64,000 nt of DNA from UKL13-2 sp947085425 (lineage in GTDB: Bacteria; Pseudomonadota; Gammaproteobacteria; Burkholderiales; Usitatibacteraceae). A program made the position numbers and the translations under genes. The DNA lies in contig CAMTWK010000018.1 in NCBI GenBank assembly GCA_947085425.1, positions 1 through 64,000 on the forward strand, in the 5' to 3' direction. Below are positions 42,914 to 52,919 of this stretch, piece by piece. The notes under the pieces are model-generated. The model did not search any database. It saw only the letters and a list, made by a program, of their open reading frames with translations, and was not told the DNA's origin. Numbering within the stretch: position 1 is the stretch's first letter; each line of letters begins with the position of its first letter.

Positions 42914-45514
42914 TCACGATGGAAAAATACGCGAGCCGATCATTGCGCCGAGCTTGCGATAACTTTCCCACTGCGCTTCATCAAAAAATTGATCAAAGGT
43001 GGTTTGCTGCGGAAAGTCGGGGTTTTTGGTTTGATATTCAAACAGGTCAAGTGGGGCATCCAGAATCAATCGCGGTTTGAGCATCAACACAAAACATTCA
43101 GTCGGCTGATTGGTGTCATTGCTGGCAAAGGTGACACGATAAAGCAGGGCGCATTGGTTGTTTTTGCCTTGAGGTTTTTCCGCCAACTCATCTTCGTCAC
43201 CCGCGAAGTACCGACCAATTTCCGCCGCGCGTGCGGCCAACACCGGTGCCTTTTCAGGTGAAATCAATTCAAATTCGGCACCAAAATCGATGCGTGCCAG
43301 TCGCATCAGATTGGCGCTGTCTTCATAAGTGTAATTTGGGTCGGCACCGCAGTCGCAGCAAACAATAAAACCAACGCGACGGCGCAATAACTCCAACACA
43401 CCGGTGTTTTCATAGTGGCCGCCGTCACTCAAATACCAATGTGAATCATCCTGACCGACAAAATGCGCGCGAAATTCGCGATCAAGAAAGGTTTGGTTGC
43501 GCCACATTGGCCAAACATATTGGCGTGAAGGTTGCCCTGAATCCCACCACCAGCCGAGCCGGATATTGGCCAGACCAAACACCAGCGCCGTTCCCAGCCC
43601 CGTGCCGCGGCCAATGCCGGTACTAAAGGCTGCGCCGGAGATGCCGATCCACTGCCCGATGGTGAGTTCCGCGCCCATTTGCTGATGTGGCTTGCCGTCA
43701 ACGGCGTGTTGCCACGGCACACCGTTCACCAGCACACCCGCCGGGGTGATCGCCATGGGAATTCCCTGCCGGTCACGCTGCGTGAGTTGATCACCACTGC
43801 CGGTGGTGGCGTTGATGGTGACGTTGATGATGTGCGCCGGTCCCTGATGGTTATTGGTGTAATAGGCGCTGCGGGAAAAATCATCATAGACGTGCGGCTC
43901 GGTGACTCGTTGCGCGGCGGCATTCTCATTAAATCGGCGCTCGTTAGACGCGCCCAGATAGGCGCGGGTGATACGGGCGCTGTACATGGTCTGCAAACTG
44001 GAAAGATTGATAAAACCCAAAAAATAACCGGCGGCCATGGTGCCGATCAAACAAAACAAGAGCAGCGCCAGATGATAGTGACGTTGGGCATCTTGAATGG
44101 CACCGGTGATGAGAACGCCATCACTGCCGCCAACCGGTAATCTCCCCTGAAAAAACACCGTGGTGGCAACCAGTTGCCAGGCCACCAGCAACATCAACAG
44201 CAGCGGAATACCAATCGCCGCCAACAAAACATTCATCGGTAATTTTGATAACCAACCCTGTTTGCCGGGCTGCGCCAACATGGGTGCGAATTGACGCAGC
44301 GCGGAAACCAATGCCAAAACAGCCACCGCCAGACTCATGACCGTGACAGATTTGGATTCGACGGTCAGCACCCAAAGATATAACGTTTGGCCGGCGGATT
44401 CAATCATCGCCACACCCAACAAACCAAGCGTCACAATCAACGCACGACTGAGACCGCGGGTGATTTTTGCCCGAAAGATGCGGTGGGTGGCACCATAAAC
44501 CAGTTTGAAAATAACAAACACCACCAGAGCCAAAAACAATATGGCGATGAACAGCACAATCCCCAACCCGACACCGTGGCCGAAAGGCGACTTAAAACCT
44601 ACCGCGATATTTGGATCGATCACCGCCAATGCAACCACTGCTGCAATCAATAACCCCACTGCCACCACAAATGGTGCGGTCAGAAACGGAATGTTGAACC
44701 ATGATTTTTCTTGATCAAACCAATACGCCGTACCAAACGGCAATAACACCAACGCGATCCAGATGGCGGTGATGCCAAACCACGGACTTAACCAAAGACT
44801 GCCGTGACAATGGGTGCAGTTTGATTGGGTGGCCAGCTCCATACCGCTTGCAATATTGCCCAACCATTCCGGACCCATGGTAATGGTTCCGTATCGGAAC
44901 AGAAACAAACCTAAAAATATTGTCAATAGGGTAACGCCGATAACGTAATGAACCGCACAAAGATTGCGAATCGTGATCGCTGCGTCGTAAATCAGATCGC
45001 CGGTGTTGCTGGGGGCGAGATATCGTCCATTCTCCCGCAACCATCGCAGCGGGCGATCCGGCGCGGTGTTGGCGTCGGGCTCGCCCATGCGGCCGGGCGG
45101 GTCGGTGGCGAGTGCGGCATAGGCGGCCGTCGCTTTGTCTTCAGGGCTGCTGGACTCACCATGACGGGGCCGAAACATCGCCGAATAAAAACATCCGGTA
45201 TATCCGCCGCCACTCACCGTCGACAAATAATCAAAACGCGCCAGCAGCGGTTTGTCGGCTGAAGCTGCATGGCCGGCTTCACCAGACAGGGAAATTTTCG
45301 CCTTCGCCAAAGCCTGTAATACCCCCAGACAAAAAGTAGCGCTGCGGATGCCACCGCCGGAAAGTGCCAATCCCCATAACGGCGTACTTTTGGAATCGGC
45401 CGCTGCCAATGTGGCGGTGCTGGAGCGGCGGTGTGTAATGGCCACACGTTCCTGCTCGTGCAACCAGATAAATTCTTGGGCGCTGGTGCCGGTTGGCTTC
45501 AATTCGTTGACCAT
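42914..45514 (-). CDS. Multi-spanning patatin-like phospholipase
   Basis: An 866-residue protein in which a patatin domain is split by a membrane block. The oxyanion loop LSGGGIRSATF and the nucleophile in DYLSTVSGGGYTG (Ser101) lie near the N-terminus; the catalytic Asp697 in YLSDGGHYENTGVLEL lies near the C-terminus. Between them are about nine or ten hydrophobic helices (roughly residues 190-520), so the catalytic parts presumably fold together on the cytoplasmic face. ATG 45514 has GGAGA five bases upstream, preferred to a GTG at 45562. It precedes an SGNH hydrolase. Bacterial patatins are lipases, including effectors of immune systems; this role is untested here. Confidence 0.85.
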   Translation of the reverse strand: MVNELKPTGTSAQEFIWLHEQERVAITHRRSSTATLAAADSKSTPLWGLALSGGGIRSATFCLGVLQALAKAKISLSGEAGHAASADKPLLARFDYLSTVSGGGYTGCFYSAMFRPRHGESSSPEDKATAAYAALATDPPGRMGEPDANTAPDRPLRWLRENGRYLAPSNTGDLIYDAAITIRNLCAVHYVIGVTLLTIFLGLFLFRYGTITMGPEWLGNIASGMELATQSNCTHCHGSLWLSPWFGITAIWIALVLLPFGTAYWFDQEKSWFNIPFLTAPFVVAVGLLIAAVVALAVIDPNIAVGFKSPFGHGVGLGIVLFIAILFLALVVFVIFKLVYGATHRIFRAKITRGLSRALIVTLGLLGVAMIESAGQTLYLWVLTVESKSVTVMSLAVAVLALVSALRQFAPMLAQPGKQGWLSKLPMNVLLAAIGIPLLLMLLVAWQLVATTVFFQGRLPVGGSDGVLITGAIQDAQRHYHLALLLFCLIGTMAAGYFLGFINLSSLQTMYSARITRAYLGASNERRFNENAAAQRVTEPHVYDDFSRSAYYTNNHQGPAHIINVTINATTGSGDQLTQRDRQGIPMAITPAGVLVNGVPWQHAVDGKPHQQMGAELTIGQWIGISGAAFSTGIGRGTGLGTALVFGLANIRLGWWWDSGQPSRQYVWPMWRNQTFLDREFRAHFVGQDDSHWYLSDGGHYENTGVLELLRRRVGFIVCCDCGADPNYTYEDSANLMRLARIDFGAEFELISPEKAPVLAARAAEIGRYFAGDEDELAEKPQGKNNQCALLYRVTFASNDTNQPTECFVLMLKPRLILDAPLDLFEYQTKNPDFPQQTTFDQFFDEAQWESYRKLGAMIGSRIFPS

Positions 45515-45754
45515 GGCTGTCTCCGCTTTTATTTGACTTTTTGACGGGTTATTGAGTTGCACAGGATAGGCGCGCTGCCCGGTAACGTCAATAACATACG
45601 AGCCATATCCAATAAAAATAACTGCCTTTTGTTAAGCTTTGTCCTAGTCATTAAATGTTGCGCGGAAACGGCGTGAAATCGGCTCGGATTAGGGCAGTTC
45701 AAGGCAATTTTGAGCCATCGGGGCCATTTGTCATTGCTGCTTTAAAATAGACCG

Positions 45755-47959
45755 GTGCACACCAAAAAAGACATAGCCGGCTCGGAAATGGACCTGGAAA
45801 CGGTTGCTGTGCGGCTGGTCGAGCGTGTAAGCGGGTATTTTCCTGAAAATGCCGCTATTCGAGTCCACAAGGCGCTAAAACTAGTCACCTCCTCATCAAA
45901 AGCGGCCGAACGTCCGCAAATTGTGCTGCGCGCCCTGGATGTGGCCGGTGTGTTATTGGATATTCAGGTGGATGACGACACGCTGATTGCCGCCATTCTT
46001 GGCCTAACCACAGCCGAAAAAGACCGTGACTACGCGGTCTTGACCAGCGCGTTTGGGGAAGACGTCATTACTTTGATGCGTGGGCTGGCGCGCGCTGGAA
46101 AAATTGAAACGTTAACCGGCCGCGCCAATGACGCCGCCGCAATCGAATTGTTGCGAAAGATGTTGTTGGCGATGGCCGATGACGTGCGGGTTATCTTGAT
46201 CAAACTGGCCGAGCGGGCGGTTTATTTGCGCACCATCACCAAAGCCGACAGCGTGGTGCAACACGCGGCGGCATTGATGACACGCAACCTGTTCGCGCCG
46301 CTGGCCAACCGCTTGGGCGTTTTTGAGTTGAAGTGGGAGTTGGAAGATCTCAGCTTTCGTTTTCTCGAGCCGGTCTTGTATAAAAAAATTGCCGGCTACC
46401 TGGATGGTAAACGCCCGGAACGCGAACAATATGTTGCCGATGTGGTGCGTAAATTAAGAACCGATCTGGCCGCGCTGGGCATTGTTGGTGAAATAGCCGG
46501 GCGACCCAAACATATTTGGTCGATCCATCGCAAGATGCAATCCAAACAGCTGCCGTTTGAAAAAGTTTATGACGTGCGCGCCGTGCGGGTAATTGTGGAG
46601 AGCGTGGCCGATTGTTATGCGGTACTGGGTTTTATACACGACCAGTGGCAACCGATTGCCGGTGAATTTGACAACTATATTGCGCAACCCAAGGCGAACA
46701 ATTACCAATCGCTGCATTCCGCGGTGATTGATGCCGATGGCAAAACATTAGAAGTGCAAATCCGAACCCGCGCCATGCATTTGGCGTCGGAACACGGCAT
46801 GGCGGCGCATTGGCGCTATAAAGAAGGCGCGAATCAAAAAGCGGCAAAATCCGCCGCAGAAAAAAAGTTTGAATCAAAAATTGCCTGGTTGCGTCAAGTG
46901 CTGGAGTGGAATCGCGAATTGGTGACCGACTCCGGCTTCTCGGACGCGGTCAAGGAAGGGCTTTTTAACGACACCGTTTATGTGTTTACCCCACAGGGGC
47001 GGGTGATTGATTTGCCGGCCGGATCAACACCGATTGATTTTGCCTACCATGTGCATACCGACCTCGGCCACCGTTGCCGGGGCGCAAAAATTGACGGCCA
47101 TATCGTGCCGTTGTCGACCAAATTGGCGAATGCACAGGTGGTCGAAATTCTGGCCGCTAAACAAGGCGGGCCGTCACGCGATTGGCTTAATCCGCAACTC
47201 GGTTTTTTGATGAGCCATCGCGGTCAGTCAAAAGCCAAGGCATGGTTTCGCCAGGAATTTTTTGAAGTCGATAAAGCGCACGGCCGGCAGACCTTGGAAA
47301 AGGAAGTGGCCAAGGCGGGTGCCAATGCACTGGCGCTGGAGAAAATCGCCACCCATTTGGCGCAGCGTGATCTGGATGAATTTTGTGCGGCCATCGGTCG
47401 TAATGAAATCACGCCGCACCAGATTGAGGTGGCGATTCGGGAGTTGACCGCGCCGGTGGCGGCGGTGGCCGAAGCGCCGCTGTTCCAGCCGGTCAAATCG
47501 ACACAAGCAACCACCAGCCATGCCGGGGTACTGGTATTGGGATTGAACAATATTCAAACCATGGTCGCCAAGTGTTGCAAGCCGCTGCCGATGGATCCGA
47601 TTGTTGGTTTTGTCACCAAAAATCGTGGTGTGATGGTGCATCGCATGGATTGCCACAACATCACTGGTTTGTCCGTTGATCAGCGCGACCGGCTGATGCA
47701 GGCGACTTGGGGGGACACCGGAGACCAGCCTTTCTCCGCCGATATTGAAGTGGCGGCGGTGGACCGGCAAGGGCTGCTGCGCGATATATCCGAAGCGCTG
47801 TCGCATGAGCGCATCAACGTGCTTGGCGTCAATACCTTGTCCCGTGGCAATCTCGCCTCCATGCGTTTTACCGTTGAAGTGCGCGGTGCCGAACAAATGG
47901 TACGGATGATGCGCGCCGTCAACGCGGTACCAGGTGTCGAGGGAGTCACCCGCCGCTAA
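45755..47959 (+). CDS. relA: (p)ppGpp synthetase RelA
   Basis: A 734-residue long RelA/SpoT homologue for the stringent response. The N-terminal hydrolase domain is degenerate: where SpoT has HDXXED, this reads AAILGLTTAEKD, so no hydrolase is expected. The synthetase domain (FEKVYDVRAVRVIVES, QPKANNYQSLHSAVI) resembles RelA more than SpoT. TGS (VYVFTPQGRVIDLPAGSTP, about 408-470), a CC zinc-finger region (MVAKCCKPLPMDP) and a C-terminal ACT domain follow. The start is GTG 45755, with ATG 45788 as alternative. Confidence 0.93.
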   Translation: MHTKKDIAGSEMDLETVAVRLVERVSGYFPENAAIRVHKALKLVTSSSKAAERPQIVLRALDVAGVLLDIQVDDDTLIAAILGLTTAEKDRDYAVLTSAFGEDVITLMRGLARAGKIETLTGRANDAAAIELLRKMLLAMADDVRVILIKLAERAVYLRTITKADSVVQHAAALMTRNLFAPLANRLGVFELKWELEDLSFRFLEPVLYKKIAGYLDGKRPEREQYVADVVRKLRTDLAALGIVGEIAGRPKHIWSIHRKMQSKQLPFEKVYDVRAVRVIVESVADCYAVLGFIHDQWQPIAGEFDNYIAQPKANNYQSLHSAVIDADGKTLEVQIRTRAMHLASEHGMAAHWRYKEGANQKAAKSAAEKKFESKIAWLRQVLEWNRELVTDSGFSDAVKEGLFNDTVYVFTPQGRVIDLPAGSTPIDFAYHVHTDLGHRCRGAKIDGHIVPLSTKLANAQVVEILAAKQGGPSRDWLNPQLGFLMSHRGQSKAKAWFRQEFFEVDKAHGRQTLEKEVAKAGANALALEKIATHLAQRDLDEFCAAIGRNEITPHQIEVAIRELTAPVAAVAEAPLFQPVKSTQATTSHAGVLVLGLNNIQTMVAKCCKPLPMDPIVGFVTKNRGVMVHRMDCHNITGLSVDQRDRLMQATWGDTGDQPFSADIEVAAVDRQGLLRDISEALSHERINVLGVNTLSRGNLASMRFTVEVRGAEQMVRMMRAVNAVPGVEGVTRR

Positions 47960-47995
47960 CTTGCAAATTTCAAGGGGGGCGCGTTCGCTGCGTGG

Positions 47996-48440
47996 TCAGA
48001 ATGAAATGCCGTACCAACCGAATCCGGCCGTCCATGTTGTTGTTGCAGAGGTACGGCTGGCAGTGATATCCAAGCCGAGGCGATCCTTGATCAGCCAATA
48101 ACGCCGCCAACGGCATTGCTGACGCCGCCAAAAATCGAGCGACGGTCGTTGGTTTGTGTTTCGGCAAAAACCAGCCAAGATTCACTCGGTGAATGTTCAA
48201 TGGCGATATTGAGCAACATCGCATTTTGTTGGACACTTCGATCGCGCAAGTGGCCAAGATTGGCGTGCATGGTCGTGCTTGGTGAAACTTTTAGGCTCAA
48301 CAATGCCAGCAGTGTATCGTTTGTATGACGGGTTTATTCACTAACCGACCGTTCAAATGCGGCTGCAACTTTTAATCCTGCCTTTTTCGGCGGTCGCGGC
48401 ATCGTCCGTGCTTAATGGGCGACCCGCCCATATTGGGTTG
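47996..48440 (-). pseudogene. Decayed outer-membrane protein gene
   Basis: Pieces of one protein lie in order across two frames on the minus strand. RPLSTDDAATAEKGRI (48374-48421) comes first. KVAAAFERSVSE follows in another frame, then an in-frame TAA (48334-48336), then HTNDTLLALLSLKVSPSTTM and LVFAETQTNDRRS. A frameshift near 48100-48115 leads to YWLIKDRLGLDITASRT and the end FGWYGISF. RPLSTDDA near the start and an aromatic C-terminal residue fit a beta-barrel protein. About 145 codons remain of an expected 250 or more. It explains most of the 664-bp gap between relA and the SLOG gene. Confidence 0.6.
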
Positions 48441-48623
48441 GACCATAAGCAAAATAATAGTGGGGGGGACACATGCAATCAGGCGCAAGTCCATTGTTTT
48501 TCTATTCATCTGATTTCGTTTATCAAAGCAGGCTTTAACCGCCCGTCGCCTATTTGTTGTAGCTGTTGATCGCGCGATTTTGCCTCAACACGCCAGAGAA
48601 TTGGCGTTTGGACCATCCGGCAT

Positions 48624-50450
48624 TTACCCCGGCAACGCCAACGGCCGTGCTTGATACGTCGTCCGCCAACTCGATACATCGGTGAGCATGATGTCTGCTA
48701 AATTGCGCAGACGTGCGGTAAGCCTTGCGTAGTCGATTGGGTCGTCGTGCATTGCGCGCTTTAAGCGCTCCAAGCGCGACACCGTTACTTGCGAGCGAAA
48801 CGCGACCCCGGCAAAATCACCTTGCATACGAATGCCGTAGATCGATGCGCCGAGCGCGGGCAACACAGCGGTGATAAAGGTCACGATCTCGGTCATGCCG
48901 ACATTGCCGACCACGCCCATCGGCATTCCGGTGAGCTTGGCAATAATCCATGCCACACAGGCCACGATGGTGCCGCCGAACAAAATTTCGCCCGACTGAT
49001 GCAAGCGATGTTCGAGCTTATGCATACGCGCCGCATTGGTGTGTTGGTAAGCCATTTGTTCGTTGATGAGATGCAATGCCATGTCACGCACACGGGTGAG
49101 CGTGGCATCGTCGGCATGCACATTCGGTAAACCCGTCTCACGTGCGGTCGCGCGCGCGAGCCAGCCGACCCAGCCTGGAATCGCCGCGGCGTCGCGCCCA
49201 CTGTGACTCGCGTGGCTGCGTAGTCCGAGGTCGCCGAGCACGCTGGTCAGGGCCAATGCACGCAATTGCTCGGCCAAGTGACGGTTATCCATCCACCGCT
49301 CATGCCAACCGAAGCGTTTGCCCGCGTGGGTGTTAATCAATATCAGAATCACGCAAATCAATTCGCCGGAGATGATGGGCAGCTTCATCGCAGGGAATAG
49401 CAAACCAGACAACGCCAAAATCACTGCAATCGCAGCGAGCGTGAAATTCGCCACGAAGCCAGAACGAAAAATCTGCGCGAAGTAGCCAGCGGCCGTATCC
49501 GCAACACCGTAGCGTGTGGTGAGCTTTTCGGCGAACGCATGATCGCCGCCGCGGCCGGTGCTCAATGCCAATAGCGCCCGTAAATCCGCACTACTCGCAT
49601 CGGCTTGCATCGGCTTGAAATCGCGCCGCGATAAGGGACGTACCCCAGTGGCCGCAAGCAATAAAGGATACGGCAGCGCGGGCGTGCTGGTGGCGGCGCG
49701 TTCACGATAAAACTGCATCAACATGCGGGTATCGACCTTATGCTCTGGCGGCACGGTGAGGGCTGCCACGACTTGGGCAATGGCCGTGTCTGCTGGCGCG
49801 CGCGGCACAATCTCCACGCTTGGCTGCTCGATTTCTGCATCACTCAAACCCGTCCACAAAAGTTGTACAGGCTCATCCACATGCGTGTGGACGTGAATCA
49901 CCGGAATATGCCGCGCCACCGCATCGGCCACCACGCGTGACGTGCCACCGCGCCCACGATTCGGATCGCCGTCCCAGAGCGCCAACAACACATCGCATTG
50001 CTCCAATACCAAGCGCCCCACGGCTTCATACGCGGCGGTGGCCTCGCTATGGTTGCCCGGCAACTCGAAAGTGGCGGTGACCTTTTCCAGCAGAGCAACA
50101 AAATCATCGTGATGCGCCGAATTAGTGAAATCATTCGCATACTGCTCACGCGGAAACGGCAAACACGCATCCACCCGCCAGCCTGCGGCGAGTGCGGCTT
50201 TGGCCACAATGGTATCGGCACCATCCGCCAAGGCAGACACCATGCGTAATTGCACCGTCTCGTTGGTAAACGCCGCATGATGATGTTTGCCCACCGCGCT
50301 TAAGGCTTGCTGCAATTGACCTAACGTGCGCGTAATCGTGGCCGTCACCGCCGCGATGTCCGCACCCTCAAGTTTGTGTTCACGATGGCCGGTAACGCCG
50401 ACGGTTAAGCAGAGGCGGGGTTTGATATTTTTCGATGTGGATGTAGACAT
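48624..50450 (-). CDS. SLOG domain fused to SLATT-like membrane module
   Basis: A 608-residue two-part protein. Residues 10-220 look like a SLOG nucleotide-binding (Rossmann-like) domain: VGVTGHREHKLEG, SALADGADTIVAKAAL, LPFPREQYANDF and CDVLLALWDGDPNRGRGG. Residues 330-600 hold four hydrophobic helices and the helix DNRHLAEQLRALAL, as in SLATT-type effectors predicted to form membrane pores. SLOG domains of Thoeris ThsA bind TIR-made cyclic ADP-ribose isomers; by analogy this may be a ligand-gated membrane effector. The start lies two bases after the stop of the TIR-TPR gene, so they are co-expressed. The role is inferred. Confidence 0.75.
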   Translation of the reverse strand: MSTSTSKNIKPRLCLTVGVTGHREHKLEGADIAAVTATITRTLGQLQQALSAVGKHHHAAFTNETVQLRMVSALADGADTIVAKAALAAGWRVDACLPFPREQYANDFTNSAHHDDFVALLEKVTATFELPGNHSEATAAYEAVGRLVLEQCDVLLALWDGDPNRGRGGTSRVVADAVARHIPVIHVHTHVDEPVQLLWTGLSDAEIEQPSVEIVPRAPADTAIAQVVAALTVPPEHKVDTRMLMQFYRERAATSTPALPYPLLLAATGVRPLSRRDFKPMQADASSADLRALLALSTGRGGDHAFAEKLTTRYGVADTAAGYFAQIFRSGFVANFTLAAIAVILALSGLLFPAMKLPIISGELICVILILINTHAGKRFGWHERWMDNRHLAEQLRALALTSVLGDLGLRSHASHSGRDAAAIPGWVGWLARATARETGLPNVHADDATLTRVRDMALHLINEQMAYQHTNAARMHKLEHRLHQSGEILFGGTIVACVAWIIAKLTGMPMGVVGNVGMTEIVTFITAVLPALGASIYGIRMQGDFAGVAFRSQVTVSRLERLKRAMHDDPIDYARLTARLRNLADIMLTDVSSWRTTYQARPLALPG

Positions 50451-50452
50451 AG

Positions 50453-52501
50453 TTATTCGCTAAACCCCGTGCGTTTGACCAGTTCAGCATAGCGCGGGTC
50501 GTCGTAAAGCGGCTCAAAGCGCGGATCCGCAACGATCATCCACATGCTTTCGTCATGTGCCGAAACAGATTCATGCAACAGCGCAAATGCGGCGTCTTTG
50601 TCACCGAGCACGAGGTGGTAATACGCGAGATGGGCGCGCCCGACCTTTGCCGTCGCAGGATCCGCAATCGCGGCACGCATATAACCCTGCCAGCCGCCCG
50701 CATCGAGTTCAGCGCGCGTGAAAGCGGCTGCCTCGGTATTGCCCCGCAACTGCAGCCATTTGAAGACGTGCTCGCTGGCTGCGGATTGGTTGCCCTTAAT
50801 TTGTTCGAGTCGCACGAGGTGGGCTTCGGGCACCCACCACCCTGGGTTCATTTGTTTAAGTTCATTGAGCATTTGCTCAGCTTCATCATTTCGATGTTGA
50901 GCGATGGCCCACTGGACTAAATTTACACGTGTCATCATCGCCAGTGGGTCAAGCGCCAGCGCTTTTAGCAGACATGCACGCATTTCTTCGTGCTGCCGCC
51001 GCCTCATATGCTGACTCGCTTGTGAGCGATACACCTCGACCGAATTGGGGTTCAATTCAAACGCCTTGGCGATCAAACGATCCGCTTCTGCCATGTTCCG
51101 GTCGATGTCAGCGGCTTGGTGTGCCAGGGATAGGTAAGCGTCCGCGTCACTTGGGTCATGCGTAATCGCTGCTTTCGCCGCTGCTTTCGCCCGCGCCCAG
51201 AACGGCATTGGGTCGCGGCCAACGTAGGTGCCGTAACTGGCGAATAAGTCCAAGGCGCGCGCCAATCCTGAGTAGGCCGCTGCGTAGGTGGGGTCAAGCG
51301 CGATGGCTTGTTCATACAGCGCAATCGCCGCCTGAAGCTCGGTATCGGTACGCTTCTCTCTGAGGAAGCGGGCCTGCATACATAACCGCAGCGCTTCGGG
51401 GTTTTCGCTGCGCGCGGTGGTGGCTGCAGCAATCTCAGCGGCGATCTTTGCTTCTGGTGCGTGGCGTTCGCCCAGCAGCGTTGAGCGCAACTCCTTCACC
51501 ACGGATTGCGCGATGTCGTCTTGCACGGCGAAGATGTCGTCCAAGGTGCGGTCGTATGTCTCGCCCCAAAGCTGGAAACCATCATCAACTTTCACTAGCT
51601 GCACCGAGATGCGCACGCGGTTGCCGCTCTTGCGTACGCTGCCTTCTAGGACGGTGGCGACGTTGAGGATGCGGCCAATCTCAGCCACAGTCGTCTGTTT
51701 GCCTTTGAACGAAAACGCAGAGGTACGTGCAGCAACACGCAGGCCCTTTATCTTGGCGAGCACGTTTAAGAGCTCATCGGCTAAGCCATCGGAGAAATAT
51801 TCGTCGTCTGCGCTGGCGCTGCGGTTGGCGAAGGCTAGGACGGCGATGGAGGGGGTTTGCTGCTCTCCACTTGCGCCGCTCGTAAAGCTGTCGTCCCGGC
51901 TTAGTTTGGTAACTGCGCTGGGATCCAAGTTGGTTGCACCGTGCGTACTAGAAGAAAATTGGGCCCCGGACTTCCGCTGCGCTGCATCCGGTGAGACAGT
52001 TTTAGAGTTTGTCGTTGAATTGGCAAACTCGTTAGTTGACGAGCTTCTTGAAGCACTTTTGCCAGAAATACCGCTCCCACCGGTGAGTTTTGCAACCCGC
52101 TGAGCGAAGGCCGCCGTCGAAGCATCGTCATTGAGCCGCGTCCATTGTCGCTCACGAAACTTGTCAGGCACACGAGCCGTGGGTTCGGCCACATCATCAA
52201 GCACCACCGGAAAGAAAAATGCCTTGTCATCCGCCATCAAGTGCGAACGATCGACCGCGAGTTTCCACTCCAACCGGAAATAACCTTCCGGTCGCGCGTT
52301 GGTATTCACCGAGATGATCGGCACAAACAACGCACACTCCTTGATTTGTTTGCGAATCGACGCATCCCACGCGTCGCCACCACGCAGTTCACTTTGGTCG
52401 AACCACACTTCCAAGCCCGCCGCTCGCAGGGCTTCGCAAATGCACCGGGCAATGTCGGCGTCCTGCGAGGCGTAGGAGAGGAAAATGGCGGACGCCGACA
52501 T
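50453..52501 (-). CDS. TIR-domain protein with FlgO/TolB-N-like and TPR regions
   Basis: A 682-residue protein in three parts. Residues 4-135 are a TIR domain (AIFLSYASQDAD, VWFDQSELRGGD, FRLEWKLAVDR); Glu78 is the likely NADase residue. A Ser/Thr-rich linker follows (about 140-225). Residues 225-345 match the TolB-N/FlgO-like domain common in TPR-bearing cyclases (SIAVLAFANRSASADDEYFS, GSVRKSGNRVRISVQLV). TPR repeats fill the rest. Its ATG is two bases after vapC and its stop two bases before the SLOG-SLATT gene. TIR domains of this kind cleave NAD+ or make signals from it in anti-phage defence. Confidence 0.8.
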   Translation of the reverse strand: MSASAIFLSYASQDADIARCICEALRAAGLEVWFDQSELRGGDAWDASIRKQIKECALFVPIISVNTNARPEGYFRLEWKLAVDRSHLMADDKAFFFPVVLDDVAEPTARVPDKFRERQWTRLNDDASTAAFAQRVAKLTGGSGISGKSASRSSSTNEFANSTTNSKTVSPDAAQRKSGAQFSSSTHGATNLDPSAVTKLSRDDSFTSGASGEQQTPSIAVLAFANRSASADDEYFSDGLADELLNVLAKIKGLRVAARTSAFSFKGKQTTVAEIGRILNVATVLEGSVRKSGNRVRISVQLVKVDDGFQLWGETYDRTLDDIFAVQDDIAQSVVKELRSTLLGERHAPEAKIAAEIAAATTARSENPEALRLCMQARFLREKRTDTELQAAIALYEQAIALDPTYAAAYSGLARALDLFASYGTYVGRDPMPFWARAKAAAKAAITHDPSDADAYLSLAHQAADIDRNMAEADRLIAKAFELNPNSVEVYRSQASQHMRRRQHEEMRACLLKALALDPLAMMTRVNLVQWAIAQHRNDEAEQMLNELKQMNPGWWVPEAHLVRLEQIKGNQSAASEHVFKWLQLRGNTEAAAFTRAELDAGGWQGYMRAAIADPATAKVGRAHLAYYHLVLGDKDAAFALLHESVSAHDESMWMIVADPRFEPLYDDPRYAELVKRTGFSE

Positions 52502-52503
52502 TG

Positions 52504-52914
52504 TTATGCCACTTTCACAAACGGATTGAGCGTCGCCACACCGAGCGCCTTAAAGTCGCGCACGTTACGCGTGACGACTGTCAACCCATTCACGCGCGCG
52601 GTCGCGGCGATAAAGGCATCGTCGGCAAGTGTGTCAGATTTGCCGTGCATCAGCCGCGCCCATTCGCGGCACACGGCTGCATCAAGCGGCAGTAGCTGCC
52701 CGCTATTGATGATTTGCTCGAGCCACGATTCGATTTGTGCGGCTTTGGTTTCGTCTTGCTCTCGCGTGATTTCCACCCCGCGTTGTAGCTCGCCGATTGT
52801 CATCGCCGAGATAAATAGTGCATTCGATTCCTGTGCGTCCAGCCAAGCCATCACGCCACCGTGGGGTTTCGGCTTACGCGATTCAGAGACGATATTGGTA
52901 TCGAGCAAAAACAC
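52504..52914 (-). CDS. vapC: VapC-type PIN-domain toxin
   Basis: A 136-residue PIN ribonuclease. The acidic site residues are seen in FLLDTNIVSESRK, AMTIGELQRGVEI and TLADDAFIAATARV. The start is GTG 52914, five bases after the antitoxin stop; a longer frame upstream overlaps the antitoxin gene and has no homology. It ends two bases before the TIR-TPR start, so toxin and TIR gene probably share a transcript, which is unusual. Confidence 0.88.
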   Translation of the reverse strand: MFLLDTNIVSESRKPKPHGGVMAWLDAQESNALFISAMTIGELQRGVEITREQDETKAAQIESWLEQIINSGQLLPLDAAVCREWARLMHGKSDTLADDAFIAATARVNGLTVVTRNVRDFKALGVATLNPFVKVA

Positions 52915-52919
52915 GTGGC

